A DNA stretch of 6,569 bases from positions 1 to 6,569 of the forward strand of contig CADCOL010000199.1 of the NCBI GenBank assembly GCA_902803015.1. Reading direction: 5' to 3'. Origin of the DNA: an uncultured Lachnospiraceae bacterium (GTDB lineage: Bacteria > Bacillota > Clostridia > Lachnospirales > Lachnospiraceae). A program made the translations under genes and the position numbers. The notes under the pieces were generated by a model that did not search any database, was not told where the DNA came from, and worked only from the letters and a program-made list of their open reading frames with translations. Positions 1 through 5,745 of the stretch are shown in pieces. Within the stretch, counting starts at the first letter, position 1, and every line of letters begins with the position of its first letter.

Positions 1-109
1 TCGAATCGAACCGTTTACTTTCCTCGGGAAGTACGCGTTATGGGTGTATTTACTGCACCAGCCGCTTGTGTTGGGAATTCTTTGGGGGATCTCTATGTTC
101 GTGAAATAA
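1..109 (+). CDS. C-terminal end of a membrane acyltransferase-like protein (HGSNAT/DUF1624-like), 5' truncated
   Basis: The first full codon is at position 2, and the frame stays open for 35 codons to a TAA at 107-109. The visible peptide contains FLGKYALWVYLLHQP followed by a hydrophobic stretch ending GISMFVK. A glycine-led, hydrophobic segment with a Y-L-L-H-Q-P core is typical of the last membrane helices of bacterial heparan-alpha-glucosaminide N-acetyltransferase-like proteins (DUF1624) and of some acyltransferase-3 proteins. These are multi-span membrane enzymes that move acyl groups onto sugars or cell-envelope glycans. Only the tail is visible, so neither catalytic residues nor substrate can be judged. 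The gene ends 49 bases before the antiporter start with no hairpin between them, so the two may be co-transcribed. The family call rests on recognising a short motif and is moderate. Confidence 0.6.
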   Translation, partial: RIEPFTFLGKYALWVYLLHQPLVLGILWGISMFVK

Positions 110-158
110 CGGACAAAATGAAAGAAGAATTGTGATTTATTAGCAGGAGAAACCGTCA

Positions 159-1439
159 ATGGAAACTTATGAAATATGTAAAGACCTTGCAATTATCATC
201 ATTTTTGCCAAATTCTTCGGGCTGATTGCCAGAAAATTAAAAGCGCCCCAGGTAGCGGGCGAAATCGTTGCCGGACTGGTTTTGGGACCCTGTCTTTTAA
301 ACTGGGTGGAGGCAACTCCTTTTATCCAGCAGATGGCGGAAATCGGCGTTGTGCTTTTGATGTTCTGCGCAGGGCTGGAAACCAATTTAAAGGAACTGAT
401 CAAAACCGGACCGAAGGCTCTGGCAATCGCCTGTGCCGGCGTATTTGTACCGCTCTGCGGCGGCACACTGTTATATATGGTTTTCTACGGATTCTCTGAA
501 ATCGGAACTCCCGAGTTTTTCAAGGCACTGTTTATGGGTACCATCATGACGGCGACCAGCGTCTCCATTACCGTGGAATCCCTGCGTGAGATGGGCGTTT
601 TAAAGGGTAAAATCGGTACCTGCATCATAAACGCAGCCATCATCGACGATGTACTCGGTATGATTGTTCTGACCGTTGTTGTCGGCTTTAATGACCCTAC
701 CGCAAAGCCCCTGCCGGTTCTTCGAAACACGGCCCTCTTCTTTGTTCTGGCTTTGATCGTCGGATATTGCGCTTACAAGGCATTTAAAAAAATCGACCAG
801 CGGTATCCGCACACCAGACGAATTACCATAGCGGGTCTGGCTTTGTGTCTGGCACTTTCCTTCATAGCGGAGAGGTACTTCGGAATCGCCGATATTACCG
901 GTGCCTATGTTGCAGGATTAATCCTTTGCAACATTCACGACTCCGATTACATTGCAAGACGACTCGATATCAACTCCTACATTATGTTCGGTCCGATTTT
1001 CTTTGCATCCATCGGACTGAAAACCGATATCAAGGATTTCAGCCTTTCGATTCTCTGGTTCTCCCTGGCCTTTGTGGCAGTGGCGCTTTTAACCAAGATT
1101 ATCGGCTGCGGACTGATGGCCATGCTGCTCGGATATCCGCCGAAGCATGCACTGAAAATCGGTGTCGGTATGATGACGAGAGGCGAGGTTGCGCTGATTG
1201 TATCACAGAAAGGTCTGGCGGTCGGACTCTTAAGTCCGGTATACTTTACGTCGGTTATTCTGTTAATTATTGTTTCGTCGATTCTGACACCAATCGCCAT
1301 GAAGGCATTATATTCGCTTGCTCCGGATGAATCGCTGACAAAGGCTGAAATTGCGGAGGAAGCAAAGACGGAAGAGCAGGAGGAAGCGGCGGAAGAAGCA
1401 CAGACCGACAAAGAAGAAGCGAAGGCTGAAAAAGCATAA
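159..1439 (+). CDS. CPA2-family cation:proton antiporter (Na+ or K+/H+), no RCK domain
   Basis: The 426-residue integral membrane protein has about 12-13 hydrophobic segments and should exchange Na+ or K+ for H+ across the cytoplasmic membrane, supporting pH and salt homeostasis. CPA2/KefB-type landmarks are clear: APQVAGEIVAGLVLGP (29-44) early on, the helix with ATSVSITVESL (132-142), the adjacent acid pair in IIDDVLGM (Asp163-Asp164), FFASIGLKTD (281-290) and MTRGEVALI (339-347). In known CPA2 exchangers the Asp-Asp pair is the ion-binding site and is associated with electrogenic exchange; applying that here is inference. The transport domain ends near residue 388. Instead of the cytoplasmic RCK/TrkA-N domain of KefB/KefC there is a short tail rich in Glu, Ala and Lys (394-426). 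The start is supported by AGGAG at 145-149, nine bases before the ATG. The ion (Na+ or K+) cannot be told from sequence. Confidence 0.93.
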   Translation: METYEICKDLAIIIIFAKFFGLIARKLKAPQVAGEIVAGLVLGPCLLNWVEATPFIQQMAEIGVVLLMFCAGLETNLKELIKTGPKALAIACAGVFVPLCGGTLLYMVFYGFSEIGTPEFFKALFMGTIMTATSVSITVESLREMGVLKGKIGTCIINAAIIDDVLGMIVLTVVVGFNDPTAKPLPVLRNTALFFVLALIVGYCAYKAFKKIDQRYPHTRRITIAGLALCLALSFIAERYFGIADITGAYVAGLILCNIHDSDYIARRLDINSYIMFGPIFFASIGLKTDIKDFSLSILWFSLAFVAVALLTKIIGCGLMAMLLGYPPKHALKIGVGMMTRGEVALIVSQKGLAVGLLSPVYFTSVILLIIVSSILTPIAMKALYSLAPDESLTKAEIAEEAKTEEQEEAAEEAQTDKEEAKAEKA

Positions 1440-1487
1440 GCACCGGCCGACAGGTAAGAGCAAATAAGAAGCAAAAAAAGCAAACAA

Positions 1488-1515
1488 AAAGCAGATTCCA
1501 TACGGAATCTGCTTT
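1488..1515. terminator. Bidirectional intrinsic terminator between convergent transporter genes
   Basis: A perfect 12-bp inverted repeat (arms 1488-1499 and 1504-1515, AAAGCAGATTCC and its complement) encloses a 4-base loop, ATAC. An A-rich run lies on the left (about 1470-1490) and a T-rich run on the right (1513-1528), so either strand yields a hairpin followed by a U-rich tail. It sits in the 98-base gap between the antiporter stop (1439) and the symporter stop (1538), where a shared terminator for converging genes is expected. Confidence 0.88.
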
Positions 1516-1537
1516 ATTTGTTGTTTGTATAAGAGGA

Positions 1538-3157
1538 CTATTTTTCCTCGGATTCTTTCTCTTCTTCGTCATCACCGAGGCTTTCGCTTACCTTAACAGT
1601 AATGGTTCTGTCGTAAGAGGAGAATGCATCTTTTACAATGTTTTCATCCGGTTTCTTTGTAAAGAGACTTACCAGGGGAACGATTAACAGACCGCCGACC
1701 ATGGCAACCACACCGGAGTTGATGGAAGATTTAAAGATGTAACCGAAGATCGGGCCCCAGCCTGCTACGGATATTTTTGCCAGAGAGATAATCATCTGGA
1801 AGACGGCAATACTGCAGCCCCAAACATAGCATACGGCTACGGATGCTTTGGTAATCTTCTTGGAGTACAGGGAGTATAAAAACGGTGCCAGGAACGCGCC
1901 TGCAAGTGCACCCCATGAAACACCCATCATCTGAGCGATAAAAGTAATGGAAGGATGAGAATCCTTAATTACGGCAATCACTGCGGAAATGGCGATGAAG
2001 AAGACAATAAACAGTCTCATGATAAATACCTGTTTTTTATCATCCATTCCTTTTTTGGACAGCGGTTTGATGACATCGAGAGTAAAGGTGGAGCTTGATG
2101 TCAGTACTAAGGAAGATAAGGTAGACATGGAAGCGGAAAGCACCAGTACGATAACGATGGAAATGATGATATCAGGAAGGGTGGAAAGCATTGCGGGGAC
2201 GATGGTATCGAACAAAGGCTTTCCGGTAGCTTCATTGTAGATGACGTTCGGATTGTCTGCATATAAACGTCCGAAACCGCCCAGGAAGTAACATCCGCCC
2301 GCAACGATGATTGCGAATACGGTGGAAATTACGGTTCCTTTATGAATATCGTTTTCGCTCTTGATGGCATAAAACTTACCGACCATCTGGGGAAGTCCCC
2401 AGGTACCGAGGGAAGTTAATACGACAACGAAGAGAAGTGCCAGGGGATCGGGTCCCAAGAAGGAAGCATATGCTCCGTTCCATCCTGCATCACCGCTTAC
2501 CTGTGACAGGGATTTCATGGATTCCACCAGGCCTCCGTTTTGCATAACAACGGCAATGATAACCGCGGAAATACCGAACAGCATGATAATACCCTGAATA
2601 AAATCGTTGATTGCGGTTGCCATGTATCCGCCGAAAATAACGTAGATACCGGTAAGTACGGCCATAACCGCAATTACAACCCAGTAAGGAATCTCAAATA
2701 CAAGACCGAACAAACTGGAAAGGCCGTTATAAAGGGATGCGGTATAGGGAATCAGGAAAATAAATACGATAATGGATGCCGCAATTTTCAGCGCTTTGGA
2801 ATTGAATCGTTTTCCGAAGAAATCCGGCATGGTCTTTGCGTCATAATGCTGCGTCATGACACGGGTTCTTCTTCCTAAGATATTCCAGGCTAAAAGGGAT
2901 CCGATAAAGGCATTTCCCAAACCTGCCCAGGTGGAAGAAAGACCGAAGTTCCAGCCGAACTGTCCGGCATAACCGACGAAAATAACAGCTGAGAAATAAG
3001 ATGTTCCGAAAGCAAAGGCAGTAAGCCAGGGACCGACGCTCCGGCCGCCGAGAACGAAACCGTTTACGTCCGTTGCTTTCTTTCTGGTATAGATTCCGAC
3101 GCCGATCATTGTTGCGAAGAAGCATACCAGAAGCAGAATCGTAAGTAAAATTTTCAT
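1538..3157 (-). CDS. Sodium:solute symporter (SSS family), substrate unknown
   Basis: The 539-residue membrane protein has about 13 hydrophobic segments and should use the Na+ gradient to import a small organic solute. Family marks include the first helix followed by VLGGRSVGPWLTAFAFGTSYFS (35-56), the SSS signature region FGGYMATAINDFIQGIIM (175-192) and SASMSTLSSLVLTSSS (341-356). In PutP and vSGLT the Ser/Thr pair corresponding to S345-T346 helps bind Na+; that alignment is from memory. The N-terminal substrate region reads TSYFSAVIFVG rather than the ASDMSGW-like text I associate with PutP, so a proline symporter should not be assumed. The C-terminus ends in an acidic tail (about 527-539, DDEEEKESEEK). 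The ATG at 3155-3157 is supported by AAGGAG (complement of 3169-3174). Upstream is a near-consensus promoter; downstream is the shared terminator. Confidence 0.93.
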   Translation of the reverse strand: MKILLTILLLVCFFATMIGVGIYTRKKATDVNGFVLGGRSVGPWLTAFAFGTSYFSAVIFVGYAGQFGWNFGLSSTWAGLGNAFIGSLLAWNILGRRTRVMTQHYDAKTMPDFFGKRFNSKALKIAASIIVFIFLIPYTASLYNGLSSLFGLVFEIPYWVVIAVMAVLTGIYVIFGGYMATAINDFIQGIIMLFGISAVIIAVVMQNGGLVESMKSLSQVSGDAGWNGAYASFLGPDPLALLFVVVLTSLGTWGLPQMVGKFYAIKSENDIHKGTVISTVFAIIVAGGCYFLGGFGRLYADNPNVIYNEATGKPLFDTIVPAMLSTLPDIIISIVIVLVLSASMSTLSSLVLTSSSTFTLDVIKPLSKKGMDDKKQVFIMRLFIVFFIAISAVIAVIKDSHPSITFIAQMMGVSWGALAGAFLAPFLYSLYSKKITKASVAVCYVWGCSIAVFQMIISLAKISVAGWGPIFGYIFKSSINSGVVAMVGGLLIVPLVSLFTKKPDENIVKDAFSSYDRTITVKVSESLGDDEEEKESEEK

Positions 3158-3181
3158 GATGTTTAACTCTCCTTCTTTAGC

Positions 3182-3214
3182 GCTTTAAAGTGTAACGCTT
3201 TGCTGCTTTAAAGT
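3182..3214. promoter_or_regulatory. Twin operator-like repeats GCTTTAAAGT at the symporter promoter
   Basis: The 10-base sequence GCTTTAAAGT occurs at 3182-3191 and again at 3205-3214, with a spacing of 23 bases (about two helical turns). Each copy contains the 8-base palindrome CTTTAAAG. The copy nearer the -35 overlaps the -10 element of the symporter promoter; the other lies in the expected leader. Two copies on the same helix face, overlapping the polymerase site, resemble a repressor operator. The regulator is unknown and none is encoded in the window. A chance AT-rich duplication is possible. Confidence 0.4.
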
Positions 3215-3238
3215 ACCATAGTTTTTCCGGATTGTCAA
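3210..3238 (-). promoter_or_regulatory. Promoter of the sodium:solute symporter gene
   Basis: On the minus strand a perfect -35 TTGACA (complement of 3233-3238) is followed, after 17 bases, by TACTTT (complement of 3210-3215). A TG one base before this hexamer makes an extended -10. Transcription would start near 3203, giving a leader of about 45 bases before the ATG at 3157. The -10 hexamer is poor (3 of 6), but the perfect -35, ideal spacing and TG motif compensate. Confidence 0.65.
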
Positions 3239-3254
3239 CAAATCGTTTGCAAAG

Positions 3255-3283
3255 TGGTGATTTTAACGGAACTGTTTTATAAT
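3255..3283 (+). promoter_or_regulatory. Probable promoter of the GH25 muramidase gene
   Basis: A perfect -10 hexamer TATAAT lies at 3278-3283. The best-spaced -35 candidate is TGGTGA at 3255-3260 (17-base spacer, 3 of 6 matches), so the promoter is weak in that half or needs an activator. The start would fall near 3290, leaving a leader of about 59 bases. It points away from the symporter promoter; the two -35 elements are only 16 bases apart, so one regulator could affect both. Confidence 0.5.
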
Positions 3284-3291
3284 GTTTTTTA

Positions 3292-3325
3292 AATCGGACA
3301 CCGTATATTATTACCGAATCGGACA
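3292..3325 (+). repeat. Direct repeat AATCGGACA in the muramidase leader
   Basis: The 9-base sequence AATCGGACA occurs at 3292-3300 and 3317-3325, 25 bases apart, between the -10 element and the ribosome binding site AAGGAG (3331-3336). It could be a protein-binding pair or a chance duplication; no stable hairpin is evident around it. Confidence 0.3.
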
Positions 3326-3348
3326 TCAAAAAGGAGAATACGAAAACC

Positions 3349-4347
3349 ATGAGCGACTCCCGGAAAAAAATAATACTTATTGCTGCAATCTTTGGCGGAG
3401 TATGTATCCTTGTGCCCTTCTTATTCCTCATTGTCAGAAAGACGAATCAAAACCGATTGGATCAAAACCATCCCGTCGATACGCAGAGTATCCTCAGTGA
3501 AATAACGTCCGTCCGGCGGTCCGAAAACGGATCGGAGAAAGAAGCAAAAAGCGACCCGGAAAGTGAATCGGTAAGTGAATCGAAAAGCGAACCGGAAAGT
3601 AAAAAAGCCGAACCCGAAAGTCCCGATCCGGCAAAAGAATCTCCTTATCTTAGCGCCTGTACCGTCGGAGAATACGAAGGGCTTACCTACGGAATCGATG
3701 TTTCCCAATATCAGGGTACAATCGACTGGGCAACGGTCGCCGCAAACGGCGTCGAATTCGCCATCATCCGTATCGGATACAGCGGTACCGTATACGGCGG
3801 AATCGGTGAAGATCCGTATGCCAAACGCAATCTGGAAGAGGCGGAAAAAAACGGCGTAAAAATCGGTATTTATTTCTATTCTTCCGCTATTTCCGAGGAG
3901 GAAGCAAAACGCGAAGCCGACTGGATTGCGGAATATATTTCTCCGTATTCGATTACCTATCCGATTGCGATTGACTGCGAGGGATTTGAAAAAGAAAGCC
4001 ACAGACAGCATGTTCTTTCGCAGGAAGAACGCAGCAATGTCGTAATGGCCTTTATGGACCGGGTTTACGAAAACGGATACACTCCCATGATTTACGGGGA
4101 TATTACGGCATTTGAAAATGATGCCAAATGGGATACGTCAAGAATCGAACAGAAATATAAAATATGGCTGGCAAATTATAAACAGGACCGGGAAAATCTG
4201 GAGCAGGTTTCGGATTATACCGGACAGTGTTCCATGCTGCAGTATTCCTGCCACGGTCGCGTGGAAGGAATTCCGGCCGAGGTGGATCTGGATGTCGCGT
4301 ATTTCGGATATAACGGAGTGGAGAAACCGAAAAAAGAAGCGGATTAG
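3349..4347 (+). CDS. Membrane-anchored GH25 muramidase (lysozyme-like)
   Basis: The 332-residue enzyme should hydrolyse the beta-1,4 bond between N-acetylmuramic acid and N-acetylglucosamine in peptidoglycan, on the outer face of the membrane. Domains in order: a short basic N-terminus (RKK 5-7), one hydrophobic helix (about 8-29) acting as an uncleaved anchor or signal, a Ser/Glu/Lys/Pro-rich linker (about 55-98), then a GH25 barrel (about 113-320). GH25 marks are GIDVSQYQGTIDW (115-127), FAIIRIGYSG (137-146), the acidic strand IAIDCEGF (Asp209 and Glu211, the D-x-E pair in which the Glu is the usual catalytic acid), KIWLANY (271-277) and VDLDVAYF (312-319). The four Cys in the extracellular part (104, 210, 294, 301) could form disulfides. 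No cell-wall-binding repeats are present, so the linker and anchor probably set its reach into the wall. AAGGAG at 3331-3336 lies 12 bases before the ATG. A remodelling role is more likely than phage lysis, since no holin or phage genes lie nearby. Confidence 0.93.
   Translation: MSDSRKKIILIAAIFGGVCILVPFLFLIVRKTNQNRLDQNHPVDTQSILSEITSVRRSENGSEKEAKSDPESESVSESKSEPESKKAEPESPDPAKESPYLSACTVGEYEGLTYGIDVSQYQGTIDWATVAANGVEFAIIRIGYSGTVYGGIGEDPYAKRNLEEAEKNGVKIGIYFYSSAISEEEAKREADWIAEYISPYSITYPIAIDCEGFEKESHRQHVLSQEERSNVVMAFMDRVYENGYTPMIYGDITAFENDAKWDTSRIEQKYKIWLANYKQDRENLEQVSDYTGQCSMLQYSCHGRVEGIPAEVDLDVAYFGYNGVEKPKKEAD
3549..3600 (+). repeat. 12-base period repeat coding the muramidase linker
   Basis: Four imperfect 12-base units follow each other from 3549 (starts at 3549, 3561, 3573 and 3585), each beginning AAGYGA, with a degenerate fifth start at 3597. 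In frame they encode tetrapeptides of the form x-Ser-Glu/Asp-Ser/Pro (residues about 67-84). The repeat explains the linker's low complexity and is a likely site of length variation through slippage. Confidence 0.7.
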
Positions 4348-5486
4348 AATTCCCAGCGGCTTAAAAGATACCCCGGAATGACGACAATGATGAAGAACGC
4401 CCAGCTGATCAGCGTAAAGACTTTAATAAATTTGCCGCCGTTCTTCGGGTATTCGCGCACATAGATACGGTAATTGATGACCGAAGCCAAAGACCCGATT
4501 AAGGATACGAGGCCCGCGGTGTCCGCGCCGTAGATTAAGCCCGCAAAACTTTCGGAGAAAGGATATAATACGATGGTGGCAGGTACATTGGAAATGGCCT
4601 GGCTTAAAATCAGAACCGCCCAGTATTCGTGTCCCGTTACCGTTTTTTTCAGAAATGCCGAAATGGCCGGATTGGCCGCAACGGATGATGAGAAAATAAA
4701 GAAGCAGAGGAAGGTTACCAATAATACATAATCCACCTGCAAAAACAGTTTCGCATTTAAAATCGCAATCGTGACGATTACAACGGCAATGGCGACCGGC
4801 CAGTATTTCGTACGTGATACGATGGTAAAAATAATCAACAGAAACAGAACCAGATAACCGATTCGTTTCGGACGATCCTTCTTATCCCATTCCCCGGAAA
4901 CTTCGCCGCAGTTCAATTCGATTTTTTCCTTCAGATTCTTCCGATACAATACCAGCAAAAACAGAATCAGCAGAATTCCGGAACTTACGCAAAGAGGGGC
5001 CATATGCATCATAAAATACAGGGCGCTCATTTTGGACTGCTCAAACAAAAACAGATTCTGCGGGCTTCCGAAAGGCATCAGCAGAGAGCCGCGGATGGCC
5101 GCAATGTTTTCCATGGAGATCACCGGAAGAATGTAGGCTTCCTTTCCGCCGGCCCGGAATAAAAGAATTGTCAGGGGTACGAATATAATTAAGGAAACGT
5201 CGTTTGTGACAAACATCGAGGAGAAAAAGACACCGAAAATCAGGAACATGGAAAGAATGATCATGGAGGTTAAGTGTCTTGAGAAGCGGACAATCGGACG
5301 AAAGATATTCTCCTGCTTAAAACCTTCCAAAACGCAGAGCATCATAAAAAGCGTTCCCAGCGTATGCCAGTCAAGTCCCTTTATGCGCTCCAAAGTCGGG
5401 GGCGTGATAAATAAGGAGATAACGGCAGCCAGAACGGAGACGGTCAGCATGGGTTCTTTTTTCAGAAATTCAAGGACCTTTTTCAT
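4344..5486 (-). CDS. ArsB/NhaD/SLC13-like (ion transporter superfamily) permease
   Basis: The 380-residue membrane protein has about 10-11 hydrophobic segments and an internal pseudo-repeat. The two related motifs SSMFVTNDVSLIIFVPLT (89-106) and SQAISNVPATIVLYPF (295-310) are the paired Asn-containing re-entrant regions of the ion transporter superfamily (CitMHS, ArsB, NhaD, DASS/SLC13). GSLLMPFGSPQNLFLF (133-148) matches the family's G-S-x-x-T-P-x-G-N-P-Q-N motif, with Met for Thr and Ser for the first Asn. The substrate could be an anion such as arsenite or a carboxylate, or Na+/H+; sequence alone does not decide. It is somewhat shorter than many members (400-450) but has all the core motifs. 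The ATG at 5484-5486 follows AGGAAAG (complement of 5496-5502) by nine bases. Its stop overlaps the muramidase stop, and it appears to be transcribed alone. Confidence 0.85.
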   Translation of the reverse strand: MKKVLEFLKKEPMLTVSVLAAVISLFITPPTLERIKGLDWHTLGTLFMMLCVLEGFKQENIFRPIVRFSRHLTSMIILSMFLIFGVFFSSMFVTNDVSLIIFVPLTILLFRAGGKEAYILPVISMENIAAIRGSLLMPFGSPQNLFLFEQSKMSALYFMMHMAPLCVSSGILLILFLLVLYRKNLKEKIELNCGEVSGEWDKKDRPKRIGYLVLFLLIIFTIVSRTKYWPVAIAVVIVTIAILNAKLFLQVDYVLLVTFLCFFIFSSSVAANPAISAFLKKTVTGHEYWAVLILSQAISNVPATIVLYPFSESFAGLIYGADTAGLVSLIGSLASVINYRIYVREYPKNGGKFIKVFTLISWAFFIIVVIPGYLLSRWEF

Positions 5487-5521
5487 TTGCCTGCTCTTTC
5501 CTGTCTTGCTTTTTTTGTTTC

Positions 5522-5530
5522 ATTATAGCA
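5522..5530 (-). promoter_or_regulatory. Extended -10 promoter of the permease gene
   Basis: On the minus strand TGCTATAAT (complement of 5522-5530) is a consensus -10 TATAAT with the TGN extension. No good -35 is found 16-18 bases upstream (nearest TACATG), which is tolerated with an extended -10. It lies between the tRNA terminator and the permease ATG, with an expected leader of about 30 bases. Confidence 0.6.
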
Positions 5531-5564
5531 TATCCGTCCGGGTGCATGTACGGCAGCACAAAGC

Positions 5565-5615
5565 AAAAAAATAAGCACCAACCCCATGGCTCCTTTGTCC
5601 ACAAAATCAGTGCTT
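5565..5615 (-). terminator. Probable terminator after tRNA-Lys (and rsmA)
   Basis: Just past the tRNA on the minus strand, AAGCAC (complement of 5610-5615) pairs with GTGCTT (complement of 5573-5578), and a run of seven T follows (complement of 5565-5571). The 31-base loop is long; an inner TTTG/CAAA stem could shorten it. Position and T-run support termination, but the outer stem is only 6 bp. Confidence 0.5.
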
Positions 5616-5617
5616 CC

Positions 5618-5690
5618 TGCGCGATCAGGGGCTCGAACCCTGGACACCCTGATTAAGAGTCAGGTGCTCTACCAACTGAGCTAATCGCGC
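5618..5690 (-). tRNA. tRNA-Lys, anticodon CTT
   Basis: The 73-base cloverleaf is complete on the minus strand. The acceptor stem GCGCGAT pairs perfectly with ATCGCGC; the D arm is GCTC-AGTTGGTA-GAGC; the anticodon arm is CCTGA-CTCTTAA-TCAGG with anticodon CTT (complement of 5655-5657), reading AAG lysine codons; the variable loop is GTGTC; the T arm is CAGGG-TTCGAGC-CCCTG. The discriminator base is A (5618). The next bases are GGA, so the CCA end is not encoded and must be added by tRNA nucleotidyltransferase. It lies 32 bases downstream of rsmA on the same strand and is followed by a probable terminator. Confidence 0.96.
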
Positions 5691-5716
5691 ATTCGCTAAT
5701 TTACAGCGCAAAATGA

Positions 5717-5745
5717 ATTATATTATAAAGTAACCGGCTTTGCAA
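5717..5745 (-). promoter_or_regulatory. Probable promoter of tRNA-Lys overlapping the end of rsmA
   Basis: On the minus strand TTGCAA (complement of 5740-5745, 4 of 6 to the -35 consensus) is followed after exactly 17 bases by TATAAT (complement of 5717-5722). A second, overlapping TATAAT (5722-5727) lies beside it. The -35 sits inside the last codons of rsmA and the -10 just beyond its stop. Transcription would start about 20 bases before the mature tRNA 5' end, a usual tRNA leader length. Confidence 0.6.

Noticed and set aside
71..99. Possible promoter TTGGGA / 17 bases / TATGTT before the antiporter
   Set aside because: Each hexamer matches only 4 of 6 and it lies in the upstream gene's coding end; co-transcription explains the antiporter equally well.
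1..135. Alternative open frame from position 1 ending TGA at 133-135
   Set aside because: Its 44 residues resemble no family, whereas the frame from position 2 gives a convincing membrane acyltransferase tail with a YLLHQP motif; the two overlap, so only the latter is kept.
977..1501. Minus-strand open frame of 174 codons opposite the antiporter
   Set aside because: Its Ser/Ala/Phe-rich start is the complement of the antiporter's Glu/Ala/Lys tail, and it runs through the terminator hairpin.
3191..3205. Possible CcpA cre site between the twin repeats (TGTAACGCTTTGCT-like text)
   Set aside because: The central CG and flanking positions do not fit the cre consensus when aligned base by base.
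3421..4011. Long minus-strand open frame of 196 codons opposite the muramidase
   Set aside because: It is Phe/Arg/Gly-rich text mirroring the Ser/Glu/Lys codons of the GH25 gene, with no recognisable domain; the sense strand has full family motifs.
5618..5690. tRNA-Lys as an integration site for a mobile element
   Set aside because: No integrase, no repeated tRNA 3' fragment and no foreign-looking genes are seen on either side.
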